From Sterolibacterium sp964500605 (GTDB taxonomy: Bacteria; Pseudomonadota; Gammaproteobacteria; Burkholderiales; Rhodocyclaceae), in assembly GCA_964500605.1 (NCBI GenBank), contig CAZCOS010000011.1:1-44187 (forward strand): a stretch of 44,187 nt of DNA, read 5' to 3'. The notes beneath the pieces are model-generated. The model made no database searches. It saw only the letters and a program-made list of their open reading frames with translations, and was not told where the DNA came from. This document shows, in pieces, positions 7,966-17,040 of the stretch. The translations under genes and the position numbers were made by a program. Position 1 is the stretch's first letter, and each line of letters starts with the position of its first letter.

Positions 7966-10900
7966 ATGACGGACGACGTCCGACGCCTGCTGCTCGATTT
8001 CGAAGACCATTTTCAGCCCCCTGTGGTCGCGCTGGGCCGTGTCCTGCTGAAGCAGCGTCAGATCACGGTGGGAACCCCGGGGTTCAATCAGGGCCGTTTG
8101 CGAATCACGGGGCTTTGTCCTGGCGTTCGTGGCAAGAAATACAAGCAGGACATTCAGCTAAGCCACAATGGCCGCCGGGTGACGCATGTGGCTGGAGCCT
8201 GCACCTGCCCGGAAGGGTTTAATTGCGAACATGTTGTGGCAGTGCTGGCCTGTTGGCAGGGAGAATCCGCCCGGAATGACACGGACGAGACCTCGAATAG
8301 AGAGGGAACGGGCCTGTCTGGCGAAACCTTGAACTGGCTGAAAGAGCTGGAGCAGGATGCGGCCTTTCCCGCTTCGGGCGAAGCCCCTGCGCCGCCTTCG
8401 CTCCAAAGCGCGTCGGGCCCGCACATTCGTTATGTGCTGACTTCAGCGGATGCCCGACTAACTTTATACAAGGCTCGTCCGGCCAAAGAGGGCGGGGCGG
8501 GCAAGGCCGAGTTGCTGCGTCCGGAGCTGCATCATCTAACCTGGGGCAATGTTCCTCCCTGGTTTCAGCCCGCGGACATGCCTGTTGTACGTCTCTTCCT
8601 CATCATGCAGGATAACGTCATGTTCTCCCATGACGCTTCTCAGCCGCTGCAAGGTGAAGAAGGGGCGCAACTTTTACGGCTGGCTCTACGAACCGGGCGA
8701 TTGCATCTGGATGACCTGGATCGCCCGCCCCTGAAACCTGGACCGGTGCGTGATGCTCGTCTGGTCTGGCAAGCGGGCACAGAAGGGCGACAACGTGCCC
8801 GGGTTGTCCTGAACGCGCAGGCCCATGATTCAGCCGGTGAGGTGACCCTATTACCAACCTGGCCGGTCTGGTATGCCGATGCGCAGCATCACAATGCCGG
8901 GCTCATCAGCCTGGACTTGCCCGATGCACTGGCCCGGAAGCTGCTGGATGCGCCCCCACTCGATGAACTCGATGCCTTGCTGGTGAGGTTGCGCCTCGGA
9001 GAACTGGGTGTGCGTCTGAATCTGGTGCTGCCTCTGCCCGAGGCCCGTCCTCCCGAGGCAGCCAGCGCAAAGCCCCGCCCGGTCATTCGCCTGCAAGCCG
9101 TCAGGCTTCGTGCCGCAACGGTGTTGGCGACGGAGGAGAAACTGGCTGCAGCGACACTCTGGTTCGAATATCCGGGCCTGGAACGCCTTCCCGCTGTCGA
9201 ACCTGTTCCACCGCTGGTGCGCGCCCAGCGGGAAGGCGAGACCATTCTTGTGATGCGAGATATTCCGGTAGAAGAGTCTGCCTGGCAATACATTCACGCC
9301 CAGGGGCTGGAAAGCTATCGCCAACGTCTGCCCAGAAGCGAGCGACTTGGCCCGGATGCGCATCTGGATTGCCTGATGCCCGCTTTGCAAGACCCGGCAA
9401 GCTGGCTGCTCTTCATGGAAATGGCCCTGCCGGAGCTGGAGCGGGCGGGCTTCGATGTTGAAGTGGATGATGATTTTCCCTTCCAGCCCCTGCAAGCCGA
9501 AGACTGGTTTGTCGAGGTGCTGGAAGATGAGTTCCTGAGCAACAGTGAGTGGTTTGATCTCGATCTGGGCGTGATCGTCGAAGGCAAGCGGGTCAGCCTG
9601 GTTGAGCCGTTGATTCGTCTTCTGGCTTTGCGTCCGCAGTTGATGGACGAATTGCGTCGCTTGGAAGAGGACGAACGGGTTCCCTTGCCGGTCGGAGAGC
9701 GACATATTCTTCCCGTTCCGGTTCGTCGTATGCGGCTCTGGCTGGGGCCGTTGATGGAATTTTCCAGTGGCGGTGAGCGTTTGCGGCTCAATCGCCTCAA
9801 TGCGGGAAGCCTGGTCGAGCTGGAATCCCTCTCGGGACGGTGGTTCGGTGGTGAGCGGCTTCGCGAGCTGGCACATCGGCTGCGAGATTTTGCCGGAATC
9901 GAGTCGGTAGAACCGGCCGAAGGCTTCAAGGCCGTCTTGCGTGGCTACCAGCAACGAGGCTTGAGCTGGCTGCAATTTCTGCGTAATTATGATCTTTCCG
10001 GCATCCTGGCGGATGACATGGGTCTGGGCAAAACCATCCAGACCCTTGCTCATCTTCATCTGGAAAAAGCCAGTGGTCGTGCAGATCTGCCCAGCATGAT
10101 CGTCATGCCGACCAGCCTCATCACCAACTGGTGCAGTGAGGCAGAACGTTTTGCTCCGGATTTGAAAGTGTTGACCCTGCATGGCCCGGAGCGCGCCGAC
10201 CGCTTTTCGGATATCGCCCATGCGGATTTGATTTTCACAACCTACCCGCTTCTGGTGCGCGATCAGGATGTCCTGCTGCAACAGGAATTCCATCTACTGG
10301 TGTTGGACGAAGCCCAGTTCATCAAGAACCCCAAGGCCCATGCTCATCGTGTTGCGCGTCAGCTCAAGGCCCGCCATCGTCTTTCGCTGACGGGGACCCC
10401 GCTGGAAAATCATCTGGGCGAGCTCTGGGCGCAATACAACTTCCTGATGCCCGGCTTGCTGGGCGATGTGCGCCGCTTTGCCGCAGCCTTCCGCACGCCG
10501 ATCGAGAAGCAGAACGATGCCGAGCGTCGCCAGCAGTTAGCCGAGCGTGTTCGGCCCTTCCTGCTGCGACGGACGAAGGAGCAGGTGCTGGCTGAACTGC
10601 CGCCTCGGACGGAAGTGGTTCGCTGGGTGGAGCTGACGGGCGAGCAGCGCGACATGTACGAATCGTTGCGCCTCATCTTCGACAAGAAGCTGCGTCAGGT
10701 TCTCGCCACGCGCGGCGTATCGCAAAGCCAGATCATGATTCTCGATGCCCTGTTGAAGCTGCGTCAGGTCTGCTGCGACCCGCGTCTGGTCAAGCTGCCT
10801 TCGACCTCCAGCGTGTCTTCACCGGCTTTTAGTCTGCCCACAGGGGAGATCGGAGATCCTTCCGCTTCGGCCAAGCTGGGGCTGCTCATGGGGATGTTGC

Positions 10901-11388
10901 CCGAATTGATCGACGAAGGCCGGCGCATCCTGCTGTTCTCGCAATTCACTAGCATGCTCGCCCTGATCGAAGACGCCCTGCGGCAGCGGGACATCAACTA
11001 CGTCAAGCTGACCGGCCAGACCAAGGATCGGGAAACACCCATCAATCGCTTCCAGCAGGGCGAGGTCCCGCTCTTCCTCATCAGCCTCAAGGCTGGCGGT
11101 ACAGGGCTCAACCTGACAGCGGCCGATACCGTGATCCACTTCGACCCTTGGTGGAATCCGGCTGTCGAAGAACAGGCCTCGGCGCGCGCCTACCGCATCG
11201 GTCAGGACAAGCCCGTGTTTGTGTACAAGCTGCTCACCAAGGGTACGGTCGAAGAAAAAATCCTCGCTTTGCAACAGCGCAAGCAGAATCTGGCCGACAA
11301 CCTGCTGGCCGGAGCCGCGCCACAGCAACATCTGATTACGGCCGAAGACCTCGAAGTACTGTTTCAGCCCCTTGACCCAACCGGGTGA
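7966..11388 (+). CDS. SWIM zinc-finger SNF2/DEAD-like helicase
   Basis: Large Swi2/Snf2-type ATPase (1140 residues) of the HepA/RapA-like superfamily 2 group, expected to move along DNA and remodel protein-DNA complexes. The N-terminus has a SWIM zinc finger with Cys79, Cys81, Cys87 and His89 (CTCPEGFNCEH). A long middle region without a recognised fold follows. The helicase core starts near residue 660: motif I DDMGLGKT (about 682-689), DEAQ box LVLDEAQF (about 778), motif III LSLTGTPLEN, motif V KAGGTGLNL and motif VI QASARAYRIGQ. No clear Shine-Dalgarno site precedes ATG 7966, so the start is moderately sure. oxyR begins six bases after the stop, suggesting co-transcription. The target of such bacterial SNF2 proteins is mostly unknown. 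Confidence 0.92.
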   Translation: MTDDVRRLLLDFEDHFQPPVVALGRVLLKQRQITVGTPGFNQGRLRITGLCPGVRGKKYKQDIQLSHNGRRVTHVAGACTCPEGFNCEHVVAVLACWQGESARNDTDETSNREGTGLSGETLNWLKELEQDAAFPASGEAPAPPSLQSASGPHIRYVLTSADARLTLYKARPAKEGGAGKAELLRPELHHLTWGNVPPWFQPADMPVVRLFLIMQDNVMFSHDASQPLQGEEGAQLLRLALRTGRLHLDDLDRPPLKPGPVRDARLVWQAGTEGRQRARVVLNAQAHDSAGEVTLLPTWPVWYADAQHHNAGLISLDLPDALARKLLDAPPLDELDALLVRLRLGELGVRLNLVLPLPEARPPEAASAKPRPVIRLQAVRLRAATVLATEEKLAAATLWFEYPGLERLPAVEPVPPLVRAQREGETILVMRDIPVEESAWQYIHAQGLESYRQRLPRSERLGPDAHLDCLMPALQDPASWLLFMEMALPELERAGFDVEVDDDFPFQPLQAEDWFVEVLEDEFLSNSEWFDLDLGVIVEGKRVSLVEPLIRLLALRPQLMDELRRLEEDERVPLPVGERHILPVPVRRMRLWLGPLMEFSSGGERLRLNRLNAGSLVELESLSGRWFGGERLRELAHRLRDFAGIESVEPAEGFKAVLRGYQQRGLSWLQFLRNYDLSGILADDMGLGKTIQTLAHLHLEKASGRADLPSMIVMPTSLITNWCSEAERFAPDLKVLTLHGPERADRFSDIAHADLIFTTYPLLVRDQDVLLQQEFHLLVLDEAQFIKNPKAHAHRVARQLKARHRLSLTGTPLENHLGELWAQYNFLMPGLLGDVRRFAAAFRTPIEKQNDAERRQQLAERVRPFLLRRTKEQVLAELPPRTEVVRWVELTGEQRDMYESLRLIFDKKLRQVLATRGVSQSQIMILDALLKLRQVCCDPRLVKLPSTSSVSSPAFSLPTGEIGDPSASAKLGLLMGMLPELIDEGRRILLFSQFTSMLALIEDALRQRDINYVKLTGQTKDRETPINRFQQGEVPLFLISLKAGGTGLNLTAADTVIHFDPWWNPAVEEQASARAYRIGQDKPVFVYKLLTKGTVEEKILALQQRKQNLADNLLAGAAPQQHLITAEDLEVLFQPLDPTG

Positions 11389-11394
11389 TTCGCC

Positions 11395-12348
11395 ATGACC
11401 CTGACCGATTTGCGTTACATCGTTGCCCTGGCGCGCGAACGTCATTTTGGCCGCGCGGCCGAAAAGTGCTGCGTGACCCAGCCGACTCTTTCAGTGGCCG
11501 TGAAGAAACTCGAAGACGAGCTGGGTACGATCCTGTTCGAACGTGGTGTCGAAGTATCGCCCACCCCTATCGGCCAACAGATCATTGAACAGGCCGAGCG
11601 TGTTTTGGCTGAAGCCGGCCGCATCCCGGAGTTGGCGGCACAAGGACGCGACGCCCTCGTCGGTCCTTTGCGGATAGGCGTCATTCACACCATTGCCCCC
11701 TATTTGCTTCCCCGTTTAGCCCCGCTGCTGCGCGAACGGGCGGCACAGATGCCACTCATTTTTCAGGAAGGCTTTACCGAGCCTCTTGTCGCGGCGGTAA
11801 AGACCGGAGAGCTGGATGTCGTCATTCTTGCCCTGCCCGTCAGCGAGCCGGGTCTTGTGGCGCAAGCGGTGTATGACGAGGCGTTTCGGGCTCTCGCGCC
11901 CGCGCAGCATCCCTGGCGCAAGACCAGGGCCATCGAGCCGGTCGCCCTGCTGGACGAACCCTTGCTGCTGCTAGGGGCGGGTAACTGCTTTCGCGATCAG
12001 GTACTGGACCTTTGCGCACAGGCCCGGCACCCGCCCGATGCCGCCCAGATCATCGAAGGCAGCTCGCTGGAAACGATCCGCTACATGGTGGCCTCGGGGC
12101 TGGGCGTTTCGGTCATGCCTTCCTCCTGTGCCGACCTCATTCCGAAAAACGATGCGCTGCTGTGCGCGCGTCCTTTCGTCGAGCCCACACCGACGCGCTG
12201 CGTGGGGCTGGTCTGGCGCACGACCTTCCCACGCCACAAAGCCATCGACTTGCTGCGGTGCGCTCTGCTGGATTGCAAACTGCCGGGAACGAAACCGGTT
12301 CGGAAAGGGCGTCCCGCTTCAGCGAACGGGCAGGGCGAGGCCGAATAA
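11395..12348 (+). CDS. oxyR: LysR-type peroxide sensor OxyR
   Basis: Peroxide-responsive transcription factor. The N-terminal winged helix (DLRYIVALARERHFGRAAE, CCVTQPTLSVAVKKLE) is typical of LysR regulators. The effector domain carries Cys198 and Cys207 in NCFRDQVLDLC, the same spacing as the redox pair Cys199/Cys208 of E. coli OxyR. It is followed by GSSLETIRYMVASGLGV, which matches the OxyR pattern. The identification is therefore firmer than a generic LysR call. It lies six bases after the SNF2 helicase gene, an arrangement hinting at shared expression. The last 30 bases overlap the 3' end of trpC on the other strand. No catalase or peroxiredoxin gene is beside it. Confidence 0.9.
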   Translation: MTLTDLRYIVALARERHFGRAAEKCCVTQPTLSVAVKKLEDELGTILFERGVEVSPTPIGQQIIEQAERVLAEAGRIPELAAQGRDALVGPLRIGVIHTIAPYLLPRLAPLLRERAAQMPLIFQEGFTEPLVAAVKTGELDVVILALPVSEPGLVAQAVYDEAFRALAPAQHPWRKTRAIEPVALLDEPLLLLGAGNCFRDQVLDLCAQARHPPDAAQIIEGSSLETIRYMVASGLGVSVMPSSCADLIPKNDALLCARPFVEPTPTRCVGLVWRTTFPRHKAIDLLRCALLDCKLPGTKPVRKGRPASANGQGEAE

Positions 12349-13134
12349 ACGGGCCAGCTCTTTGCCCGGGCTTGGGGCGCGCATGAAGGCCTCCCCCACG
12401 AGGAAAGCATGTACCTCACGGCGACGCATCTGTTCCACATCGGCCGACGTGAGAATGCCCGATTCCGTCACGACGATGCGATCATCGGGGAGCTGATCCA
12501 GCTGGCGCAGCGTGGTGTCCAGACTGACTTCAAAGGTGCGCAGATTGCGATTGTTGATGCCGATCAACGGCGTGGTCAGCTGCAAGGCCAGTGCGGTTTC
12601 GGCCTCGTCGTGCGATTCGACGAGCACATCCAGGCCCAGTTCGTGCGCGATGCCTTCCATCTCCTGCATCTGCGAAAGACTCAAGGCGGCCACGATCAGC
12701 AAGATGGCATCCGCGCCCATCTGTCGGGCTTCAAAGACCTGATAAGGATCGACGAGAAAATCCTTGCGCAAGACGGGTAGCGCGCAGGCAGCGCGTGCTT
12801 GTTGAAGATATTCCGGTGCACCTTGGAAATAGAGGCGATCCGTGAGCACCGAAAGGCAGGTCGCACCGTGATTCTCGTAGTCACGCGCAATGCTGGATGG
12901 TTCGAAGTCGGCGCGGATGATGCCCTTGGAAGGGCTGGCTTTCTTGATTTCGGCAATGACAGCAGGCTGACGCGCGGCCACCCGGCGGCGTAGTGCAGCG
13001 GTGAAGCCCCGGGTTGCTGCCTGGTCACGGGCCGCAGCGCGTACTTCGGCAAGAGGAAGGCGAGAATGGGCCATCGCCACTTCCTCCACCTTGGTCGCGA
13101 GGATTTTTTTCAGGATGTCGGGAGGATTGCTCAT
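12319..13134 (-). CDS. trpC: Indole-3-glycerol phosphate synthase TrpC
   Basis: Closes the indole ring from carboxyphenylamino-deoxyribulose phosphate in tryptophan synthesis. It is a single-domain TIM barrel of 271 residues. The signature VIAEIKKASPSKG, the RKDFLVDPYQVFEARQMGAD strand and the late NNRNL, TESGI and FLVGEAFMR segments are all present. It begins five bases after trpD, with no obvious ribosome site of its own, so translation is probably coupled. Its 3' end overlaps the end of oxyR by 30 bases in tail-to-tail fashion, leaving no room for a terminator between them. Confidence 0.97.
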   Translation of the reverse strand: MSNPPDILKKILATKVEEVAMAHSRLPLAEVRAAARDQAATRGFTAALRRRVAARQPAVIAEIKKASPSKGIIRADFEPSSIARDYENHGATCLSVLTDRLYFQGAPEYLQQARAACALPVLRKDFLVDPYQVFEARQMGADAILLIVAALSLSQMQEMEGIAHELGLDVLVESHDEAETALALQLTTPLIGINNRNLRTFEVSLDTTLRQLDQLPDDRIVVTESGILTSADVEQMRRREVHAFLVGEAFMRAPSPGKELARLFGLALPVR

Positions 13135-13139
13135 GAGGA

Positions 13140-14174
13140 TCAGACCGTTTGAGTCGCCGTCTGGGTGAAGGCCACGAAGGCATCCAGCTTCGCCCGTGCC
13201 GCACCGCTGGAAAGGGCTTCGCGCGCCAGGGTGATGCCGGAGGCAATGGATTCGGCCCGATTGGCCGCGTATAGGGCCGCCCCTGCATTGAGCAGCACGA
13301 CATCCTGCGCCGGGCCGGGTTCGCCATCGAGGACGCCCAGAAGCATTACTTTTGATTCTTCGGCATTGGCCACGCGCAACCGTCGTGTGGACGCCATGGA
13401 GAAGCCGAAATCTTCAGGGTGCAATTCGTATTCCCGAATTTCCCCCTCTTTCAATTCGCCCACCAGCGTCGCAGCCCCCAGGGAAATTTCGTCCAGCCCA
13501 TCCTTGCCATGCACCACCAGCACATGCTGCGCCCCCAGCCTTTGCATCACCCGAACCTGGATGCCGACGAGATCGGGATGGAAAACGCCCATCAAGGTAT
13601 TGGGTGCGCCGGCCGGATTGGTCAGCGGACCGAGGATGTTGAAAATCGTGCGAATGCCCATTTCACGACGCACGGCGGCGACGTTTTTCATCGCCGTGTG
13701 ATGGGTTGGCGCGAACATGAAACCGATACCCGTGGCGGCAATACAGGCACCGACCTGTTTGGGAGAAAGTTGGATGTTCGCGCCCAGGGCTTCGAGCACA
13801 TCCGCACTCCCCGAGCTCGAAGACACGCTGCGATTGCCATGCTTGGCGACTTGCCCGCCTGCTGCCGCCACCACAAACATCGAAGCTGTCGAAATGTTGA
13901 AGGTGTGCGAGCCGTCGCCACCTGTGCCGACGATGTCGACGAAATGGCGCGCGTCAGCCACTTCGACCTTGGTCGAAAGCTCCCGCATCACTTGCGCCGC
14001 TGCTGAAATTTCACCGATGGTTTCCTTCTTGACGCGCAATCCCGTCAGAATGGCCGAAACCATCAACGGCGAAATCTCACCCTGCATGATCTGCCGCATC
14101 AAATGCAGCATCTCGTCGTGAAAAATTTCGCGGTGCTCGATCGTGCGCTGCAAAGCCTGCTGCGGCGTAATCAT
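13140..14174 (-). CDS. trpD: Anthranilate phosphoribosyltransferase TrpD
   Basis: Transfers phosphoribosyl from PRPP to anthranilate. The glycine-rich PRPP loop GTGGDGSHTFNISTAS is clear, as are KHGNRSVSSSSGSADVLEALG and the FAPTHHTAMKNVAAVRREMG stretch. The length of 344 residues is normal. An upstream in-frame codon at 14237 is open, but MITPQQALQ from 14174 fits the family. The start codon also overlaps the trpG stop as ATGA, which indicates translational coupling. It lies between trpG and trpC in the usual order. Confidence 0.97.
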   Translation of the reverse strand: MITPQQALQRTIEHREIFHDEMLHLMRQIMQGEISPLMVSAILTGLRVKKETIGEISAAAQVMRELSTKVEVADARHFVDIVGTGGDGSHTFNISTASMFVVAAAGGQVAKHGNRSVSSSSGSADVLEALGANIQLSPKQVGACIAATGIGFMFAPTHHTAMKNVAAVRREMGIRTIFNILGPLTNPAGAPNTLMGVFHPDLVGIQVRVMQRLGAQHVLVVHGKDGLDEISLGAATLVGELKEGEIREYELHPEDFGFSMASTRRLRVANAEESKVMLLGVLDGEPGPAQDVVLLNAGAALYAANRAESIASGITLAREALSSGAARAKLDAFVAFTQTATQTV

Positions 14175-14761
14175 GACCGCTCTCCCGTGCCACCGGCCGA
14201 TTGATCCAGGAAATTCTTCAGCATCGCATGACCACATTCCGTCAGGACGGATTCAGGATGAAACTGCACGCCCTCCACCATCAAGGTCTTGTGGCGCACG
14301 CCCATGATCTCCCCATCCTCCGTCCAGGCCGTGATTTCAAGGCAATCCGGCAAGGTTTCGCGCCGAATCGCCAGCGAGTGATAACGTGTGACTGTCAGCG
14401 GATTGGGCAGCCCCCGAAAGACGCCCACATCCGCATGGTGCACCGGCGAAGTCTTGCCGTGCATCAACTGCTTCGCGTGAATGATGTCGCCCCCGAAGGC
14501 CGCGCCGATACTCTGGTGCCCCAGGCAGACGCCCAGAAGCGGAATTTTTCCGGAGAATTCCCGGATCGCCGGAACGGAAATCCCCGCCTCATTCGGCGAG
14601 CAAGGCCCAGGCGAAACCACGATGCGCGTCGGTTTCAGGGCCGAAATTTCATCCAGCGTGATCGCGTCATTGCGATAAACACGCACATCCTCGCCCAGCT
14701 CGCCAAAATACTGCACGAGGTTGTAGGTGAAGGAATCATAGTTGTCGATCATCAGCAGCAT
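14171..14761 (-). CDS. trpG: Anthranilate synthase glutamine amidotransferase component TrpG
   Basis: Class I glutamine amidotransferase that supplies ammonia to TrpE, and possibly also to PabB (the PabA role). The N-terminus MLLMIDNYDSFTYNLVQYFGEL is diagnostic. The nucleophile Cys lies in LLGVCLGHQSIG and the His-Glu pair in VQFHPES. The protein has 196 residues. AGAGGA about ten bases upstream (14772-14777 read on the minus strand) supports the start. trpE, usually just upstream in related bacteria, is missing. The next gene is a divergent marR, so TrpG must work with a TrpE encoded elsewhere. Confidence 0.96.
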   Translation of the reverse strand: MLLMIDNYDSFTYNLVQYFGELGEDVRVYRNDAITLDEISALKPTRIVVSPGPCSPNEAGISVPAIREFSGKIPLLGVCLGHQSIGAAFGGDIIHAKQLMHGKTSPVHHADVGVFRGLPNPLTVTRYHSLAIRRETLPDCLEITAWTEDGEIMGVRHKTLMVEGVQFHPESVLTECGHAMLKNFLDQSAGGTGERS

Positions 14762-14813
14762 ATCGCGGCTATCCTCTTGTTCTGTATGGCTATGGTTCCA
14801 GAGAATCCGCCTT

Positions 14814-14855
14814 GATACCCGCTCAGATACCCGCTATTTCTTTTGATACCCCCGC
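14814..14855. repeat. Three GATACCC-type direct repeats upstream of trpG
   Basis: GATACCCGCT occurs at 14814-14823 and 14826-14835 with an exact 12-base period. A third related copy, GATACCCCCGC, is at 14845-14855. They lie about 50-95 bases before the trpG start. Spaced direct repeats at this distance can be activator or repressor sites, but I know of no regulator for this motif. Confidence 0.5.
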
Positions 14856-15022
14856 GCCGATGGTCTGGAACCGAATGCACGAAAGCCGCTATTGTCCCCC
14901 ATATCGGCCCCGGCTCAAACCACCCCCGCACCGCTCAGTCATGGGGCTTGAAGGATCGCCCGTTGCAAAGGCTCTACCGCTTTTGCCGCAAGCGGCGACA
15001 GGTCCGTGGATTCTTGCTGAAA

Positions 15023-15057
15023 ATATTACCGGAAGAAATAGTTTCATCTGGTAATAT
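15023..15057. promoter_or_regulatory. 35-bp near-perfect palindrome, probable MarR operator
   Basis: The outer arms ATATTACC (15023-15030) and GGTAATAT (15050-15057) pair perfectly, as do the inner GAAA / TTTC flanking a TAG centre. Overall 14 of 16 positions per arm match. It lies 28 bases before the marR start and overlaps a candidate promoter. MarR proteins commonly bind such AT-rich dyads and repress their own operon. Confidence 0.7.
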
Positions 15058-15085
15058 GCCGGGATTCATTTTCGCCGTATGAGCC

Positions 15086-15601
15086 ATGGCCCGGGATTTT
15101 TCCTTTTTTGAAGACGGGATACGTCGCATCGCCGGGCAGTTGCCGGGGATGCCGCAGGATCGTGTCGTGTTGAACCGGTTGTTCTTTTGCGTTTTCAGGG
15201 AGCTGGACGATGTTTATAACCAGCATCTGGCAAGGCATGGCTTGAACACTTCCTCTTTTCTGGCATTGGCCATGCTGTTGGGCCGGCCGGATAACCGGCT
15301 TAATCCGGGGGATTTGAGCGAGGTTCTGATTGCATCCCGTACCAATGTGACCCGTCTGGTCAATGATCTGGTGGCGGCGGGTTGGGTGACGCGGGCCGTG
15401 AGCGAGGCGGATCGCCGAAAGGTGGATTTGTCGCTGACGGCTTCGGGTCGGGAGCGGATGCGGGTGCTCATGCCGGAGATGTGGCAGCTCGTCGAGCGGC
15501 AGTGGCATGATTTCAGTGCAGATGAAATGGCCATCCTGGGCCGTCTGCTGAGAAGAATGCTGCAGGCTCTGGCAGGGCGTGATCTTTCGGAGGCAGCATG
15601 A
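15086..15601 (+). CDS. MarR-family transcriptional regulator of the efflux operon
   Basis: Winged-helix MarR regulator of 171 residues. The helix-turn-helix and wing are seen in LSEVLIASRTNVTRLVNDLVAAGWVTRAVSEADRRKVDLSLT, where the D-x-R-K wing is typical. N- and C-terminal helices would form the dimer. MarR members usually bind small phenolic or lipophilic compounds and then release DNA. The stop codon overlaps the start of the outer-membrane factor gene as ATGA, so regulator and pump are made together, as in the emrRAB system. No strong Shine-Dalgarno site is seen before ATG 15086, but upstream in-frame starts are blocked by a stop at 15080. Confidence 0.9.
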   Translation: MARDFSFFEDGIRRIAGQLPGMPQDRVVLNRLFFCVFRELDDVYNQHLARHGLNTSSFLALAMLLGRPDNRLNPGDLSEVLIASRTNVTRLVNDLVAAGWVTRAVSEADRRKVDLSLTASGRERMRVLMPEMWQLVERQWHDFSADEMAILGRLLRRMLQALAGRDLSEAA

Positions 15602-17040
15602 GACATTCGTTTTTTGCCGGATGCTGGCGGAAGGTGCTGTGCTTGCCGCTGCTCCTGGGCGGATGTGCCCAGTTGCCGCCGGAACTGCCGCCTCGTCCAA
15701 CGATGGCCATGCCTTCGACACAGGCCAGCCTCGCCGCTTTGATGAAGAATCCGCCACCTTCGGTTTCGCCAGCGGATACTCGCTTTTGGTGGCAGGTGTT
15801 TCATGAACCGGAGCTTGATGCACTGATCGAGGCGGCCTTGCGCCAGCAACCGGATATGGATGCCGCACAGGCGCGGCTGACGGCGGCTTTGCAGGCCGAG
15901 CGTTTGGCCAGGCTGGCGACGGGCCTGCAGTACAGTACGGATGTTTCCGTGAACCGCGAGCGTTTGAGCGATAACGGTCTGTTTCCCACGGCACTGGTCG
16001 GGAAAATGTATACCCAAACGGATATCACCCAATCCGTCGCGGTGGACCTCGATCTCTGGGGGAAGCGTCGTTCGCTGTTACGCGCGGCGCGCAGCGAGCA
16101 GCTGGCGGCACAAGATGAGCAGGCTGCCGTGCGCCTGAGCCTTTCGGCAGCCGTGGCCGATGCCTACTTTTCCTGGGCGGGGGCGTGTCGCCTGCGTGAG
16201 CAGGCGGGCGGCCTGCTTGCACAGCATCGCCAGATGCTGACTCTTGCCGAACAGCGGCATCGTCTGGGGCTGGATGCAGCCGCTCCTGTTGCGGAGGCGC
16301 GTCGTCGTTTGAATCTCGATGAAGAGCGCGTCAAACAGTATGACTATCTCGCCGTATCGGCGCGTTATCGGCTGGCGGCTCTGACTGGCGCGGATCCCGA
16401 TCATGCGGCCGATATGAAAGAGCCCCGGCTGGCCACGCATCTGCCGCCCTTGCCCGAACGCTTGTCGTTGGACTGGCTTGCGCGGCGGCCGGATATTGCC
16501 TCGCTCGGGAATCGCATCGAAGCCGCTTCCGAACGCAGCGAGGCGGCCCGGGCGGCTTTTTATCCGGATATCGATCTCAGGCTGCTGGTGGGGTTTGATA
16601 CGCTGGACGCGGGCAAGCTGTTTGATGCGGGCAGTGTGGCGGGCGGGCTGGGGGCGGCGGTGCATTTGCCCCTGTTCAATCAACGCACCCTGCAGGCGCA
16701 GCTTGGGCTGCGCGAGGCGGAGTACGCGGCAGCAGTGGCCGCTTATAACAAGGCTATCCTGGAAGGGGCCAGGCAGGCGGCGGATGCCCAGTCGCTTAAC
16801 CTCAATCTGGAGGCGCGCGCCAGCTCGCAGGCTTCGGCAAATGCTGAAGTGCAGCAGTTGCACAAACTGGCTGCCTTGCGATACCGGATGGGTTTGTCCG
16901 GCCCCATGGAAACATTGAATGCCGAATCTGTCGAGCTGACGCAACAGATGGCCGAAACCGAATTGCATACCAGCCGGCTGCGTGCGCGGGTTGCCCTCTA
17001 TCGGGCACTGGGCGGCGCAGGGATCGAGGAATCACGATGA
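15598..17040 (+). CDS. Outer-membrane efflux lipoprotein, TolC/NodT (OprM-like) family
   Basis: Outer-membrane channel component of a tripartite pump. The leader ends in LLLGGC, with Cys23 as likely lipidation site. The paired efflux repeats appear as DALIEAALRQQPDMDAAQARL and again as ASLGNRIEAASERSEAARAAFYPDIDLRLLVG, the typical OMF repeat feature. Length is 480 residues, normal for OprM-type proteins. It starts in an ATGA overlap with marR and ends in one with the adaptor gene (17037-17040). With the EmrA- and EmrB-like proteins it makes a complete envelope-spanning pump, unlike E. coli emrAB, which borrows TolC. Confidence 0.94.
   Translation: MRHSFFAGCWRKVLCLPLLLGGCAQLPPELPPRPTMAMPSTQASLAALMKNPPPSVSPADTRFWWQVFHEPELDALIEAALRQQPDMDAAQARLTAALQAERLARLATGLQYSTDVSVNRERLSDNGLFPTALVGKMYTQTDITQSVAVDLDLWGKRRSLLRAARSEQLAAQDEQAAVRLSLSAAVADAYFSWAGACRLREQAGGLLAQHRQMLTLAEQRHRLGLDAAAPVAEARRRLNLDEERVKQYDYLAVSARYRLAALTGADPDHAADMKEPRLATHLPPLPERLSLDWLARRPDIASLGNRIEAASERSEAARAAFYPDIDLRLLVGFDTLDAGKLFDAGSVAGGLGAAVHLPLFNQRTLQAQLGLREAEYAAAVAAYNKAILEGARQAADAQSLNLNLEARASSQASANAEVQQLHKLAALRYRMGLSGPMETLNAESVELTQQMAETELHTSRLRARVALYRALGGAGIEESR

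Larger units (their letters stand above)
14762..15085. promoter_or_regulatory. Divergent trpG / marR intergenic region (324 bp)
   Basis: No gene is visible. It must hold the promoters for trpGDC (minus) and for marR plus the efflux genes (plus). It contains three GATACCC repeats on the trpG side, a small GCCGC-AA-GCGGC dyad at 14985-14996 and the 35-bp palindrome near marR. A possible marR promoter is TTGCTG (15014-15019), 17 bases, AATAGT (15037-15042), lying inside the palindrome. The match is modest. Confidence 0.55.

Noticed and set aside
14985..14996. GCCGC-AA-GCGGC as a terminator or operator
   Set aside because: Two-base loop, short stem and no T run; likely chance in GC-rich DNA.
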